NCBI GenBank assembly: GCA_004335835.1
Contig: RWJK01001656.1
Span: forward strand, 133,113-197,112
Direction: 5' to 3'
DNA length: 64,000 nt
Origin: Scenedesmus sp. ARA3
Lineage: Eukaryota > Chlorophyta > Chlorophyceae > Sphaeropleales > Scenedesmaceae
The notes beneath the pieces are model-generated. The model ran no database searches, was not told the DNA's origin, and saw only the letters and a program-made list of their open reading frames with translations. Within the stretch, counting starts at the first letter, position 1, and every line of letters begins with the position of its first letter. The translations under genes and the position numbers were made by a program. Shown in pieces: positions 39,001 to 49,960 of this stretch.

Positions 39001-40353
39001 GCACGCATGCCAGGCTGTCGCCTATGCATTGCCTGGTCACACAGTTTTGTCAAGGATCCTGCCGGTGGATATTCCGGTGGATGCTGCAGCGGCGGGCGCA
39101 GGCTCCTGCGCTGCTGAGTACGGCGGAGTGCCCCAGCAATCTGCGCTGGTGCTGTTTGTGATGGCTGTGCGCATGTTTCTTGTGTCGTGGCGTCCCGGTG
39201 CTCACCCGTTCGTGCATTGTTGCATATGGTCTGGTCGTATGCCAGCAGACACCCGCATGTGCAGAAGTCATTGTGAGGTCCTTCCTATAAGGCGCAGTAC
39301 ATGTTTGAGTTTGAGGCAACCCCTGCCATATGCTGGCAGAAACGGGTGCCTGTCGGTTTTACGTGTTGCTGTCTGTGTACGTGACATTTGCAGCTGTCTG
39401 TGTCGATGTGTGTTGTGGCGAAGCTCGCAGGTGCGCTGTCTTTTCTTGTGCGCGCTAGGAGTATGCGGCATGTCGCCTGTTGTGGGGGGTGCCGTTGTGA
39501 GGGCATGTTACAGGACGCCGTGCTGCATGATGCGACGCAGTGTGTAGATGTTGTTGTGCGTCATCCCAGTGATAGCTGGCTTGAGTCTGGCGCTTGGTCG
39601 TGGAGGTGCAGGCCAGGCTGCAGTGGATGGTGCTGTGAGAACACATCAACAGGCAGCTTCAAGGCGCCTCGAGATTGGCACGGGTAGACTCCGTGTCTGT
39701 TCATCTGTGGCAGGCATCTTGCCACCTCACAGCCAGGTGCTCTGCAGTTCTGGGCTCCATTGGTGCCGTGAAACGCAAAAGAAAGCCATGTCGCAAATGC
39801 ATGGCAAACTTGCGCTGTAAGGGTGTCCTTGGCAAGCGCTTTGTGTATGTAGTTGGGGAGTGGGTTATATGGATCTGTTGCATGCTGCGGAGGTGCTCTG
39901 CAGGGGTATTTCAGCAAGGGAGTGGATGCTCTCTGGGTGAGGGAGAAGGTGCGAGTAATGGTCCTCTTGTTTGCGCTGCATTACGCCAGGTTGTGTTTTG
40001 GCAAGCACCACTGGCTGTTGCAGTAGGCTGTCGTCGTAACATGAATGCGGTCGTCCAGATTGTTTTGTCCATGCTTCTTGCAGAAGTTGCATGTATATTG
40101 GTCAACACTCAAAACACTGTGATCGGCGGATGTAACTGGTGAATCCTCATGGCCTTGCTGCTGAGCTGCTTGTGTTACGTCCGAGCCCTGAAATGAAAAC
40201 CCTGAGGAACCTGCAGCCATGCTGTGCATATTATCACTCCCAAGCTGCAAAAAGTTGACGTGTGACATGTGTGAATGTCCAATGCTTGAGTGACGGCAGC
40301 CATACTTGCTGTAACTGCCGGAGTATCAGCTGCAGCAGTTGCCCGGATTCGAA
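36069..40353 (+). other. 4 kb G/T-rich tract, probable long 3' UTR of the CCCH gene
   Basis: From the CCCH stop to about 40,140 the plus strand has a steady excess of G and T over A and C, with no splice-consistent coding frame and no recognisable domain. The skew stops close to a TGTAA at 40,131-40,135; the next 200 bases look like the ALG6 promoter. Similar but shorter skewed tracts follow other genes here. I read it as one long 3' UTR; a separate non-coding RNA is the main alternative. The open frame at 38,507-39,547 has Cys/Arg/Val-rich translation typical of non-coding sequence. Confidence 0.5.
40131..40135 (+). promoter_or_regulatory. Candidate TGTAA poly(A) signal ending the long G/T-rich tract
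   Basis: TGTAA falls within about 20 bases of the point where the G/T skew ends and about 220 bases before the ALG6 ATG. Other TGTAA copies occur inside the tract (for example near 39,820), so alternative shorter ends are likely. Confidence 0.45.
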
Positions 40354-43300
40354 ATGAATGCTGCTGCTGCTGCCTTGTTTGCCGCCGCGTTGCTGATACG
40401 GGTACTGGTGTCTATTTCGCCGTATTCAGGTGCGCGTTGTCTCGCGATCGACTCATATCGGTATCTGGGGGCCATTCACACTCACTTCTCAACAGCAGCA
40501 CGCGCTTCTGCTGACAGGCGCCCAGACACCGCCCAAGTATGGAGACTATGAAGCTCAACGACACTGGATGGAGCTGACAACGAACTTGCCAGTGCAGCAG
40601 TGGTAAGTGACGGGCAGCAGCCAGTAAGAAGTGTACTGCTTCTCCTGTGTATTCTGCTGCAACACGACCGGTAACCACTTGTGCAGCTGCTCTAACCTGA
40701 GTAAGCCTACCTGCTTTTAGGTACAAAGACGGCCCTGATAATGATCCCAAGTACTGGCCTCTGGACTACCCCCCTTTGTCAGGCTACCAGGTACACACAA
40801 AAGACAGATGAGGCGAATACAGTTGTCAGTTTATTGAGTGTGCAGGAGCACCATACCAGTCACAGCTTGTTGAAGCACACATCCAATAGATGAACGTGCA
40901 TGGGTTTCACCCGGCTGCAGCTGACCTGGAAGTAGTGCTGGTGTGTACTGCTGGGTATCGCCTGCACTGCTTACCGCTATAAGCTGCTGCTCTGTACCTA
41001 CTGCCCCTGCCAATCACACATGCTGCACAGAGCTATGCGCACGGGCTGTTTGTGAAGCAGTTTGATCCGGCGGCTGTGGCTTTGCACAGCTCTCGAGGCT
41101 ATGAGACTTACTTTTCAAAGCAGCTGCTGCGCTGGACCGTGATCCTGTCAGACCTATTGAGTGAGCACACTGCTTTAAAGCATGGCAGCAGCAACAGCAG
41201 CCTCCCTGTGCAAGTGTGGTACAGCAGCCAATGTCTATCTGGCTGCTGTAACTGCTAGATGAGAAACAGCAGCAGCAGCAGCAGCAGCAGCAGTGACAGT
41301 TGCTACTAGCTAGTAGCTCCAAGCAACAGCGGCCCCATTAGCTGCTCTTCTTATTGATGCAACCTGGCAGCTTGCTTGTGATTGTAAGCATGTTCCTGCA
41401 AATGCTTTGAGTGCAGCCCAGCTGCACATATGCTGCACGCGCACTGCGTGTAGATGCCGCCACATGCATGCGCCCGTGCATACGCCAACTGATGCTACAC
41501 GCACTTGTCTGCTGCCCCGCAGTTTTCTTCCCTGCAGCGTACCTGGCGTCTGCTGTGTTCAGCAGTGACAGCAGCAGCCCTGCAGCTGCAGCTGCCTCGC
41601 CCCAGCAGCAGCAGCGGCAGCAGCTGTTTGTGCTCGCAGCGGTGCTGCTGCAGCCAGCATCAATCATAGTCGACCATGGCCACTTTCAGTACAACTGCAT
41701 CAGCCTAGCGCTAGCAGTGCTGGCTGCAGTGGCAATCGCCAAGCGCAAAGATGTGCTTGGCAGTGTGCTGTTCTGCTTGTCGCTGAACCACAAGCAAATG
41801 GGGCTGTTTTATGCACCTGCCTTCTTTGCGCACTTGCTGGGCAGGTGTCTGCAGCAGCTGACGTACACTGGCAAGGTGCGGTGCAGTTAATGCAGCTGTG
41901 AAGCATGACTATGTAGCATGCAGCGCTGTGCACTGCCACCATGCCAGGTGTGATGTACACCCACGCACTGTCAGAAGTAGTGGCAAGAGCTCATGTCATG
42001 TAATGCACGGGCGTTGTGCAATTATCAAGCCAAGAGTGGGACCTAGCAACTAGCCACGGGGTCCAGAACTGAAACTGTGTGTGCTGTGCTGCCTGTGCTG
42101 CCAGGTGCTGGGAGTGGCGCGGCTGGGCGTGACTGTGATTGCCACCTTTGTGGTGTGCTGGTCCCCGTGGCTCACATCGCTGGACTCAGCGTTGCAGGTG
42201 CGGCTGGGCCATGGTGGGCCCGCAACCAGATGCCCACAGCAGCAGCAGCAGCAGCAGCAGCAGCGAAAAAGCATGGCTGCTGCACTGCCACGGCACTGCT
42301 GCCACTTGCACCTAGACATTGCAGCCGCAGTACTCCTGCTGACGCTGCACACATGCAACTACATGTCTCGTGGCAGTGCTGCCGCCAGCATGACAATGCC
42401 TTCGACGCGGCCAGCCGTCAACCTCTGATTAATCCAAATCCAAATGTGCCGGCACACACTGGCACTTTTGTTGTTTTGTGCTGCAGGTGCTGCACCGCAT
42501 CTTCCCTGTGGGCCGCGGCTTGTTTGAGGACTACCTGGCAAACTTCTGGTGCGTTACCTCCGTGTTCATCAAGTGGAAGAGCCTAGCCAGCAACGCAGCG
42601 CTGATGCCGGTGTGTGCTGGCCTGACAGTGCTGGCCGCATTGCCCAGCATGGTGCAGCAGGTGCTGCAGCCGTCACCAAAAGGGCTGCTGCTGGGCATGG
42701 CCAACAGCGCCTTTGCCTTCTTCATGCTCAGCTACCAGGTGAGGCAGCAGGTTTGAGTTTGAGACCTGTTGAGAACCTTTTGGCTGCATGCACGCACAGC
42801 AGTGGACAGCGCCGGGGGACCTTGGGCGGGGGGTCTCCTGGCCAAGCAATGCTTGAAGGTGCACAGCTTTGCTTTTTTCATGCTAGACTGTCCATCTTTA
42901 CAGCTAGGGCAGCGGTGGGTGGCCCGGCAGCTTAGCTGCAGCTTGTGGCGGGCTGCACTGTCGGTCCAGCTGCATGGGTCGAGCATGTGAATAGGCGTCA
43001 CCTGTACACTAGTCGTCAGCAGCAATTCAAGCAAGCAAGGATGGTGTGCCTTGCTAGGCATGGCCAGCAGCTGCTGACACACCGCTGCTGCTGCTGCTGC
43101 TGCTGCTGCTGCCGCAGGTCCACGAGAAGTCCATCCTGCTGCCGCTGCTGCCCATTACGCTGCTGGCAGCCAGTGAGCCGGACTGCGCCATCTGGGGGCC
43201 AGCGATTGCATCCTTCAGCATGTACCCGCTGCTGGTGCGAGACGGTGTGTCACTCGCCTACACTGCCACTATCGTGCTGTATCTCCTGGTCATCACTGCG

Positions 43301-43561
43301 CTAGTGCCTACAAAGGGAGTGCAGCCAGTGACACTGGGCAGTAGATGCGGCAGGCTGCTTGCGGCGGCGGGTTGTGCAGGGACGGTGCTGCTGCACCTGC
43401 TGCAGGCGCTGGTGCCGCCGCCGCAGCGGCTGCCGTGGCTGCATGACAGGCTGTTTGTGAGCTACAGCTTTGTGTTTATTGCTGGGGCCATGCTGTACCT
43501 TAACTGGAGGCAGTGGAACCAGCAAGGCAGCAGCAGTGCTAGCAAGGCCAAAACCAAGTAG
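40354..43561 (+). CDS. ALG6: ALG6, dolichyl-P-Glc:Man9GlcNAc2-PP-dolichol alpha-1,3-glucosyltransferase
   Basis: ER-membrane enzyme adding the first glucose to the lipid-linked oligosaccharide for N-glycosylation. Eight exons, all phases consistent: 40354-40429, 40518-40602, 40721-40790, 41031-41160, 41523-41875, 42105-42197, 42487-42738, 43118-43561; 500 residues. Family signatures are [87 protein letters not shown] and [13 protein letters not shown]. The [11 protein letters not shown] loop with its Asp/Glu acids is the luminal motif of the ALG6/ALG8 family, and the first three motifs favour ALG6 over ALG8. Many hydrophobic segments fit about 11 membrane passes. A Ser/Ala/Gln-rich loop (about 41,560-41,625) is a local expansion. 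The short first exon supplies [19 protein letters not shown], the first membrane helix. Confidence 0.95.
41267..41293. repeat. (CAG)9 tract in ALG6 intron 4
   Basis: Pure CAG run in the middle of the intron between the exons ending 41,160 and starting 41,523. Confidence 0.95.
42237..42263. repeat. (CAG)9 tract in ALG6 intron 6
   Basis: Pure CAG run about 40 bases after the donor at 42,198. Confidence 0.95.
43084..43111. repeat. (CTG)9 tract before the last ALG6 acceptor
   Basis: Pure CTG run ending six bases before the acceptor of ALG6 exon 8, in the place of the polypyrimidine tract. Confidence 0.95.
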
Positions 43562-43679
43562 CTAGCGCAGGCGGCTACAGCGGCCAACAGATGCTTGGGG
43601 TTGCAACCAATTGGGGTTGTTTGCGGCCGACCCGCTGCAGTGCTCGCTACCTATAGCTGCGAGTTGCTGGCTGGTGACG

Positions 43680-43684
43680 TGTAA
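43680..43684 (+). promoter_or_regulatory. Candidate TGTAA poly(A) signal of ALG6
   Basis: TGTAA 119 bases after the ALG6 TAG, at the usual distance for an algal 3' UTR. Confidence 0.55.
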
Positions 43685-44024
43685 ACGACTGTTTCTGTGC
43701 CGGGGTCCTGTGGACGGCTTGCAGCTAGTCATGCAGCAACATCTTGAACAGCTTGATATGCCAGTTACACTGCCAGCTGTCAACCCAATTCAGGCTGTTG
43801 AGGGTTGTCAAAGTGCAGTGGTGTAAAGCAGCACAAAATCTGAAAGCAGCGTCTTCTGCTCCCGGGCTGCTGGCCCATCAAGGGTTTTGCCCCAATTTCC
43901 AGTCACAGTGGACCGTCCACTAACACAGCACCATGCCAGCGCAACGGTGGCGTGCGCAGTTTGAGTCACTGCTCCAGCCTGTTTGACTGGTCGAATCACA
44001 AGTTCCCCAGGCGATACAAACGCG

Positions 44025-44029
44025 TTACA
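44025..44029 (-). promoter_or_regulatory. Candidate TGTAA poly(A) signal of OXA1
   Basis: TTACA on the plus strand, that is TGTAA in the sense of OXA1, 189 bases beyond its TGA. Confidence 0.5.
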
Positions 44030-44217
44030 CAGTGCACAGCTCAAAAACTGCAGTAGCACGTCGTGCATCATCAAACGCCACCATGAGTTATGGCGTCAAC
44101 AGGCGCACGCTACACAGCGTACCGATGCTTCTGTGGAAGCGAACCACTGTTTTTCAACATATTCAGCAGCAGGAAGACCTCAAGTGTGCCTACAGCACCG
44201 CTACACCTGGAAGCTAC

Positions 44218-44958
44218 TCAGCTGGACTTGGCTTTTCTTCTAGGCTTGTGCGGCAGGTAATTCACTGCTACGCGCGTGCCTGGCGGCGGCGGCAGCGCCG
44301 CCCCTGCTGCTGCTGCTGGCCGTCTGGCCTGCTTCTTCTGCCCAAAAGGGTTTAGGTTTTCTAGCTGCGGCCCCAGCTGCTCTATCCAGCTGCCGCCCTC
44401 CTCTGCGCTCTTCGGCTGCTGCACAACGCCCTTTATGGGCAGACCGAGCAGCCGCCGCACCCCCGGATGCGCCAGCAGCATGTTCTGCCCTGCTGAGATC
44501 AGCGCATTGCTGGCCCAAAGCAGCGCCACAGCTGATGAGGCGTAGCCGCCTGCAGGAATCATGATGAAGGCCACACCTGTCATCATCTTCTTCATCATGC
44601 CTGCATTGCCCCCTGGCATCTGGCCCATGGCATCACTGAAGCTCCCCGAGCGCACCATTGCGAGGGTTGCAATGGAGCAGATGATGGGTAGGCCGTAGAA
44701 GGGGTCTGGCATCGTGAGGTCAGTGAACCACAGCGCGCCCTCATGCGTCATGGCGGGCAGCTGCAGGCGGCACATATGAAGCACAAACGACAAAAGACGC
44801 ACAGTTGTTATGGTTGACCGCAGTGAATCGCGTGTCGGCAAGAGCCAAGGACCACAACGCGCCCGCATGCGTCATGGCGGGCAGCTGCAGGCGGCACAGC
44901 AGCAATGCGACAGGCGCAGGGGTTCAGGGCAGCAGGCAAATTTTTCAGTTGGTGGTGG

Positions 44959-44998
<40 letters not shown>

Positions 44999-45875
44999 GC
45001 CGCACCTTGTCCTTGGCCAGCATCTGCACGGCGCTGAACTGGCTGATGAACAGCGCCGCCTGCGCAATGCCCATGGCAGGGATCAGCAGCGACTTGACCA
45101 TGCCGCCTTTGTTGCGGCGCTTGAACTCAGCCATCTTCTCAGTGTACTCGTGATACAGCTTCTCATATTCGCCCGCGGATTTCTGCGGGGCAAAAATGGG
45201 ACGTGGCGAGTGCAGGCAAACAGATACACGGCAGCCAGATGGGGTTTACTAGGCGTCAGCATGCAGTACACTCACGTAGCCGGTGGAAACGATGATACAG
45301 ATAGCAGCGAAAAGTGCATGGTCAGCAGTAGCATGCTGAAGTTCGTTGTTTTGTGTACCAGTACGCATGCACCGACATAGCGCCGGCGCCATGCTGCAAG
45401 CAACGCTGCTTCCAGCTGACAAGCAGGACTGTATGCCACAAGGTACAATCCAATGCTGCTTGCTGGCGCAGCCGGAGCTGGCAGAGTCTGCTGCGCCCTG
45501 TTGACTGCATTTGTTGTTACATGAGGTTTTGTTGTGATGTAGGGTTCATAGCTGGCTCACCGCCTGGCTCATCTGCAGGTTGATCTTCTGCAGCCCCTCA
45601 GCCTCAGCGCGCATCGCCTGCCAAAAGCAGCAGCAGCAGCGAGAGCAGCAGTAACATGCAAAGTCACCCCATTGACATTGGACATGCACAATGCTGTCAA
45701 TAAGGGTCGACTGCAGCACAACGGAGGCTGGCCGGCAACTGCGAACGCCACAAGCACACAACAGCCGCACAAACGCCCCGCTTGTGTTCCTTCTGACCCA
45801 GCTGCCACCATCGCCTGACACAGGCTGAAGAGCAGCTGCTGCTGGGAAGGCTGCTGCTGCTGCTGTTGCTGCTGT

Positions 45876-45913
<38 letters not shown>

Positions 45914-46015
45914 GCTGCTCACCGCCATCTTGGGTGCCTCCTTCTGCGTGATGACTGTGAGGGGCATCAGCGCCAGCTTGATGACCAGGTTGCTCAGCGC
46001 AATCGCCTCAAACCT

Positions 46016-46047
<32 letters not shown>

Positions 46048-46893
46048 TGTGAGGTCACACGCTGCCAGCTGCCTTGGCGGCATGTGTCAGGCACAGTGGC
46101 TGTGCTTGTATGCATACCTCTGCTTGCTGCTACTGTCTGTCAAACACGTATTTGTTCCCCATCGAGCAGATGATAATGCCACTTAGAGTGCGTAAAGCAA
46201 GGCTGTGATTGGCCTCGCATGCAGCTAGGCGCCTGTACCAGTGACCATCACTGCACAAGACACGCAGCAGCAGCGATTGACACTGCAAGCAGCACACTGC
46301 CTACGTGCACACTGCATTATGCAAGCTGCACAGCACATTTCACACTGCACCCTGCAGCACTTAACATTTTGTGTTGCAAGCGAGCAGCCAAACTATTCAA
46401 AGCTTCATGCTGGCCCAGATCTGCAGCGCAACATGTATCAGGGCAACAGCACACTGCTAGTTCTGCGGCCACTGCAGCTGCCGCTGCAGCTGCAAGCAGC
46501 CAACCAGCTGCAGCTCAGCCTCCAGATCACTCACCATGGCAGCCCCATGCTCTCATGTGTCATCATCAGCACATCAATGAAGGCCCGTGTCCCAGGCCAA
46601 GATGCTGCTTGGGCTGCCAGCACAACAGCATCACTGGCTGCCTCACTCGCAGACACCAGAACATCAGCTTGGCTGATCACCTCTGCTGCTGAGCCATAGC
46701 CGTCTAATGGGTCGTGCACGAAGCTGGCAGTGTCAGCTGCTGGTGCTGATGGCACATCTGGCGCATCTGACTTGCTGCGTGTCTGCTGCTGGTCCCATGG
46801 GTGTGTGGCGTGCTGCAGCAGCTGCTGCTGGCTGGACAATGCCTGGCATAGCGCTCCCCTGGGCAGCAGCAACCTGCTCGCCTGGCGCAGCAT
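44218..46893 (-). CDS. OXA1: OXA1/YidC/Alb3-family membrane insertase, mitochondrial OXA1 type
   Basis: Inserts mitochondrially made and imported proteins into the inner membrane. Five exons in translation order: 46893-46535, 46013-45923, 45617-45561, 45182-45006, 44760-44218; phases agree and give 408 residues. The start MLRQASRLLLPRGALCQAL is a typical amphipathic mitochondrial presequence. The insertase core begins at MGLPWFEAIALSN. Then come the matrix loop (QKEAPKMAAMRAEAEGLQKI), the second helix (KSLLIPAMGIAQAALFISQF), ALWFTDLTMPDPFYGLPI and the last helices (GGYASSAVALLWASNALIS). This order is diagnostic for the family. The C-terminal Pro/Lys/Arg-rich tail fits ribosome contact in OXA1 proteins. 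The acceptor of exon 5 has an imperfect copy 124 bases upstream. Plastid Alb3 is the alternative but the presequence argues against it. Confidence 0.92.
44741..44900 (-). repeat. Duplicated 3' splice-site segment in OXA1
   Basis: About 45 bases spanning the acceptor and first codons of OXA1 exon 5 (plus 44,731-44,772) recur with a few mismatches at about 44,853-44,896. The copies are offset by 124 bases, so use of the upstream acceptor would shift the frame. Confidence 0.75.
44961..44997. repeat. (CTG)12 tract in an OXA1 intron
   Basis: Pure CTG on the plus strand, CAG in OXA1 sense, starting about 8 bases after the exon 4 donor. Confidence 0.95.
45851..45913. repeat. Interrupted CTG/TTG tract in an OXA1 intron
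   Basis: About 21 triplets of CTG with TTG interruptions, CAG/CAA in gene sense, just after the exon 2 donor at 45,922. Confidence 0.95.
46018..46046. repeat. (CAG)n tract before an OXA1 acceptor
   Basis: CAG on the plus strand, so CTG in gene sense, running straight into the CAG acceptor of exon 2 (exon start 46,013). Confidence 0.95.
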
Positions 46894-47373
46894 TCAACTC
46901 AGCGTCTCAGCTTGTAAGCTAGGTTGCAGTGCTTGAACCGACAGCAGATATCATGTGCTTGTCACCACACTCGGGTGTGTGCTGCTGCTGCTGCACTTAA
47001 ATTCCGCTGCGGGCCTTCAGATGCCTAATTTGAGTTCATTCACAGCTTATCAGTGCAATAAAGTTCAAGCTACCAGAACACGATCCCACCTGTCTTCGGT
47101 TGTGCTGGCGAGGTTTTGGCGTGGGGTGCCACCTCATCCTGTGCCAGGACTGACATGGCCTCATTGTGCCAGTGTGATACGTCATCTTTCGACTGTTTAT
47201 GCCAAGCAGCTACCACAGCTTCGTTGTCGCAACGGCATCTACGATTCCTTGTATTGTGCGCACCTTGCAACTTCACTCACGCTCTTTCTCTGCAGCCACC
47301 AGTCAGTTTTCGCTACGATTGCGACAGGTGGATTCTCTGAACCAAATAGTAAATATACTTGCAGGAGGTTGCC
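46894..47373. promoter_or_regulatory. Divergent promoter region of OXA1 and the VTT-domain gene
   Basis: 480 bases between two head-to-head ATGs. No coding frame of note, no clear TATA box. Regulatory role inferred from position only; if the VTT gene has a 5' non-coding exon the true shared promoter is shorter. Confidence 0.4.
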
Positions 47374-49862
47374 ATGCAGCAGCAGCGCACCCTAACCACG
47401 CACCAGTCGACTGGTGTGTGGACTTGGGGTCTCTGTGGCGTGCCGCGGCCGTTTAGCAGCCAGCGAAAAATATCACTTAGCCATTGCAATAGTGTTAGTC
47501 GAGAAGACAGTGTCGTAGAAGTGGCAGTGACGCAACAATTGCATGGCGAATGCAACAGCAGCAGCAGTGGTCAGCAGCTGGAGCAGCAGCTACCTCAGCA
47601 GGTGCCACAAAGCAGCAGCAGCAGCATGCAGCAACAGCGTCAACAATCCTGCCACAGCAGCAACTGGATGGTGCTGCCTGCTGTGGCAATGCACCAGCTG
47701 AGCATGTCGCTGCACATGCCGGCACATGCGGCGGAAGGCGTCTCGCCTGCAGCGCTGGTCTTGTTCAGGGAGTTCTTGGTGGGTGTGCTGCATGTGGCCT
47801 AAAGCAATGCATGATTAGCATGAGCAACAAGCAGCACTTGAGACATGTGGTGTCAGCAGTTTGGCAGCCATCATGCATGCATGGCGCAACTGGTGGTGTG
47901 TGGATGGCAAGTACGGCACGCATGGCATTCGGCCCCAGTCACTTTGTGCAGTAGCTGCTTCATCCGACTGCTGCTGCCTGTCACATGCAATTCTGCAGCG
48001 ATATTATATATGCTTACCTTGCCAAGCATCCTCACATCACCAGCCCCGCTGCCTAGCTTGCAACTGTGCGTCAGTGGCCAGTACAGGACAGCCAAACCAC
48101 TCCATCCACCGTCTGGCCAATATCAATACACAGTAACGCTGCTGCTGCTTCACCCTGCAGGACCAGATAGCAGCGCTGGGCCCCTGGGGTGCGGCTCTGT
48201 TTGTGGTCACGGTCATGACAGCAGAGATGGTGCCGCTGTTCCCCACGCAGCCGCTCATGCTGGCCAGCGGCCTGCTCTTCGGGCCTGTCAAGGTGCGCCA
48301 CCGATGCCGCCGCCGCCGCTGCTGCTGCTGCTGCTGCTGCAGTTCTTCCTGCTGCTGCTGCAGCAGCTGCACCGTGTTAAATGATTGGTGTGTGCATGGG
48401 CCAGGCAGCAGGCAGTTTGCAGCGTCTTCAACAGCAGCTGGTCAGTTGGCAATCGTGCTGTGTATGTGCGGTCTTGTGAGCATGGCGGAGTGCAAAGTCC
48501 AGCATGACTGGATACCTGCAGCTGTGGAGAGATGTTGCATGTGGCAGCGACCAGTGCGTGCATGGTGTTCAACTGTTGCAGGCAGGTCTGGTCAGCAGCA
48601 GAAGGGACAGGGTGCCCTGAGGTCACCAGGCAGCTGCGGCTGTATGCGCCTCCAGCCTGGCATGTGGTTGTGCACCACGACTGGCAGAGTATGGCGTACT
48701 GCAGCAAAAAGTGCATAATCTGCTGCTGCGGCTCACGCTCTGACATGTTGCCTGCATGTCTCTCTCATGCTTCCCACGTTGCTCTGCAGGGTGCTGTGTG
48801 TGTAGTGCTGGGCGTGACCCTCGCAGCAGCAAACGCCTTCAGCCTCTCACGCGGCGTGGGCCGACCCCTAGCAGAGAAAATAATCGCGCACGAAGTGGGA
48901 GACGGCGCAGCAGCAGGTGGTGGCGGGGTGGTGGCTCAGCAGCTGTCTGCAGTGAACAAGGCCATAGAGTCTGGCGGCTTCATGCAGCAGGTCGCGGCTA
49001 TCACACTGCTGCGGCTGACGCCGGTGGTGCCGTTCAGGTGGGTGTGCGGCTGCTGAGTATGTGCATGCTTTTCGTGCAGCAAAGGGTGTGCAGCAGAGGG
49101 TGCGCCTGTTGGTGCATGGTGAAGTTGAATCGGCTGCAAAATAAGCGGGAGGTCGATGCTATGCAGCAGCTGGTGCTTATCTTCTCAGCAATGTTGATGT
49201 TGCCTCGCACCAAGTAACACATGTTGTCTGCCGTCTGCCGCCTTGCAGTGCCAGCAACTACCTGCTGGGCCTAACCCCAGTGCAGCTGGCCCCTATGCTG
49301 CTGGGCACGGTCACCGGCATGACTGTGTGGAGCATCCTGTATGCCTCATTGGGTGGCGCCAGCCGCTCCCTGCTGGAGGGCGGGGCAGACCTGGAGGTGC
49401 TGCTGGAAGGTGAGGGGCCCATCTACTGCAAAACTGGCCTGCTCCTTTGGAATGAGTTCTGTATGCCTTGCAGAGGTTTGTTGGTTCAGCAGTTACCGCA
49501 GCACTCCCGCTGCCTGAGGGCGTGCTGAGCTGCCCTCGCGTAATGAACATCTGCCCACGATCTGTAATGAACATCTGCCCACGTTCTGCCGGAGGTCTAT
49601 TGGTAGAGCACTTGACACAGCAGTCATGCTGCTGAAGTTGACCCCGTGTGTATGTTGCTGTGAGCAGTTGGTGTGGTACCTGCTGCTTGTTTACCGGGGA
49701 TCCCTCACCATGCTTCTGCTGCTGCTACTGCTGCTGCAGACCTGGCTGACAAGGCGGGCCAGTACTCCTCCGACGTGGCAGTCTGTGGGCTGCTGCTGGG
49801 CGTCATGGCGGGCGGCTACTGGCTGGTGGGCCAGCGGCTGCGCAGCGCTGATGTGGCTGAAG

Positions 49863-49897
<35 letters not shown>

Positions 49898-49960
49898 CCG
49901 CGGCCGCCGCTGCCATCGCTTGATGCAGGCACGCCAGAAGAAGCACTGCAGCGCAAGTGA
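47374..49960 (+). CDS. TVP38/TMEM64-family (VTT/SNARE-associated domain) membrane protein
   Basis: Multi-pass protein of the DedA/VTT superfamily, 388 residues from five exons: 47374-47778, 48161-48292, 48790-49037, 49249-49409, 49740-49960, phases consistent. The first 130 residues are Gln/Ser-rich and could include a plastid transit peptide. The VTT domain starts at ALGPWGAALFVVTVMTAEM, contains FPTQPLMLASGLLFGPVKGA and LRLTPVVPFSASNYLLGLTP, and ends with GTVTGMTVWSILYASLGG. The order and the conserved Gly/Pro positions are those of TVP38-like proteins of algae and plants. Membrane lipid scrambling or transport roles are known for some relatives; the substrate here is unknown. The last exon has a run of about 11 serines read from a CAG/AGC repeat. 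Start chosen as the first ATG of the open exon 1. Confidence 0.88.
49541..49583. repeat. 24-base tandem repeat in a VTT-gene intron
   Basis: A 19-base core occurs twice, at 49,541-49,559 and 49,565-49,583, in the last intron of the VTT-domain gene. No function seen. Confidence 0.85.
49865..49896. repeat. CAG/AGC tract coding poly-Ser in the VTT gene
   Basis: Triplet run inside the last exon of the VTT-domain gene, read in the AGC frame as serine. Confidence 0.95.

Larger units (their letters stand above)
43562..44217. other. Convergent 3' UTRs of ALG6 and OXA1
   Basis: The two genes end facing each other across 656 bases. TGTAA at 43,680-43,684 would end ALG6 about 120 bases after its stop. 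TTACA at 44,025-44,029 (TGTAA on the minus strand) would end OXA1 about 190 bases after its stop. No other gene seen. Confidence 0.5.

Noticed and set aside
38507..39547. 346-codon plus-strand open frame in the region after the CCCH gene
   Set aside because: Translation is Cys/Arg/Val/Leu-rich with no domain, helix pattern or splice support, and it lies in a uniformly G/T-skewed tract poor in stop codons. Treated as part of a 3' UTR or non-coding RNA.
36069..40353. Transposon or retroelement filling the gene-poor 4 kb
   Set aside because: No terminal repeats, target-site duplication, transposase or reverse-transcriptase motifs in any frame.
49588..49645. tRNA-like sequence with an A-box-like stretch and a possible CAT anticodon loop on a 5-bp stem
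   Set aside because: No matching D stem, T arm or acceptor stem could be folded; it lies in an intron of the VTT-domain gene. A chance resemblance or a decayed tRNA fragment.
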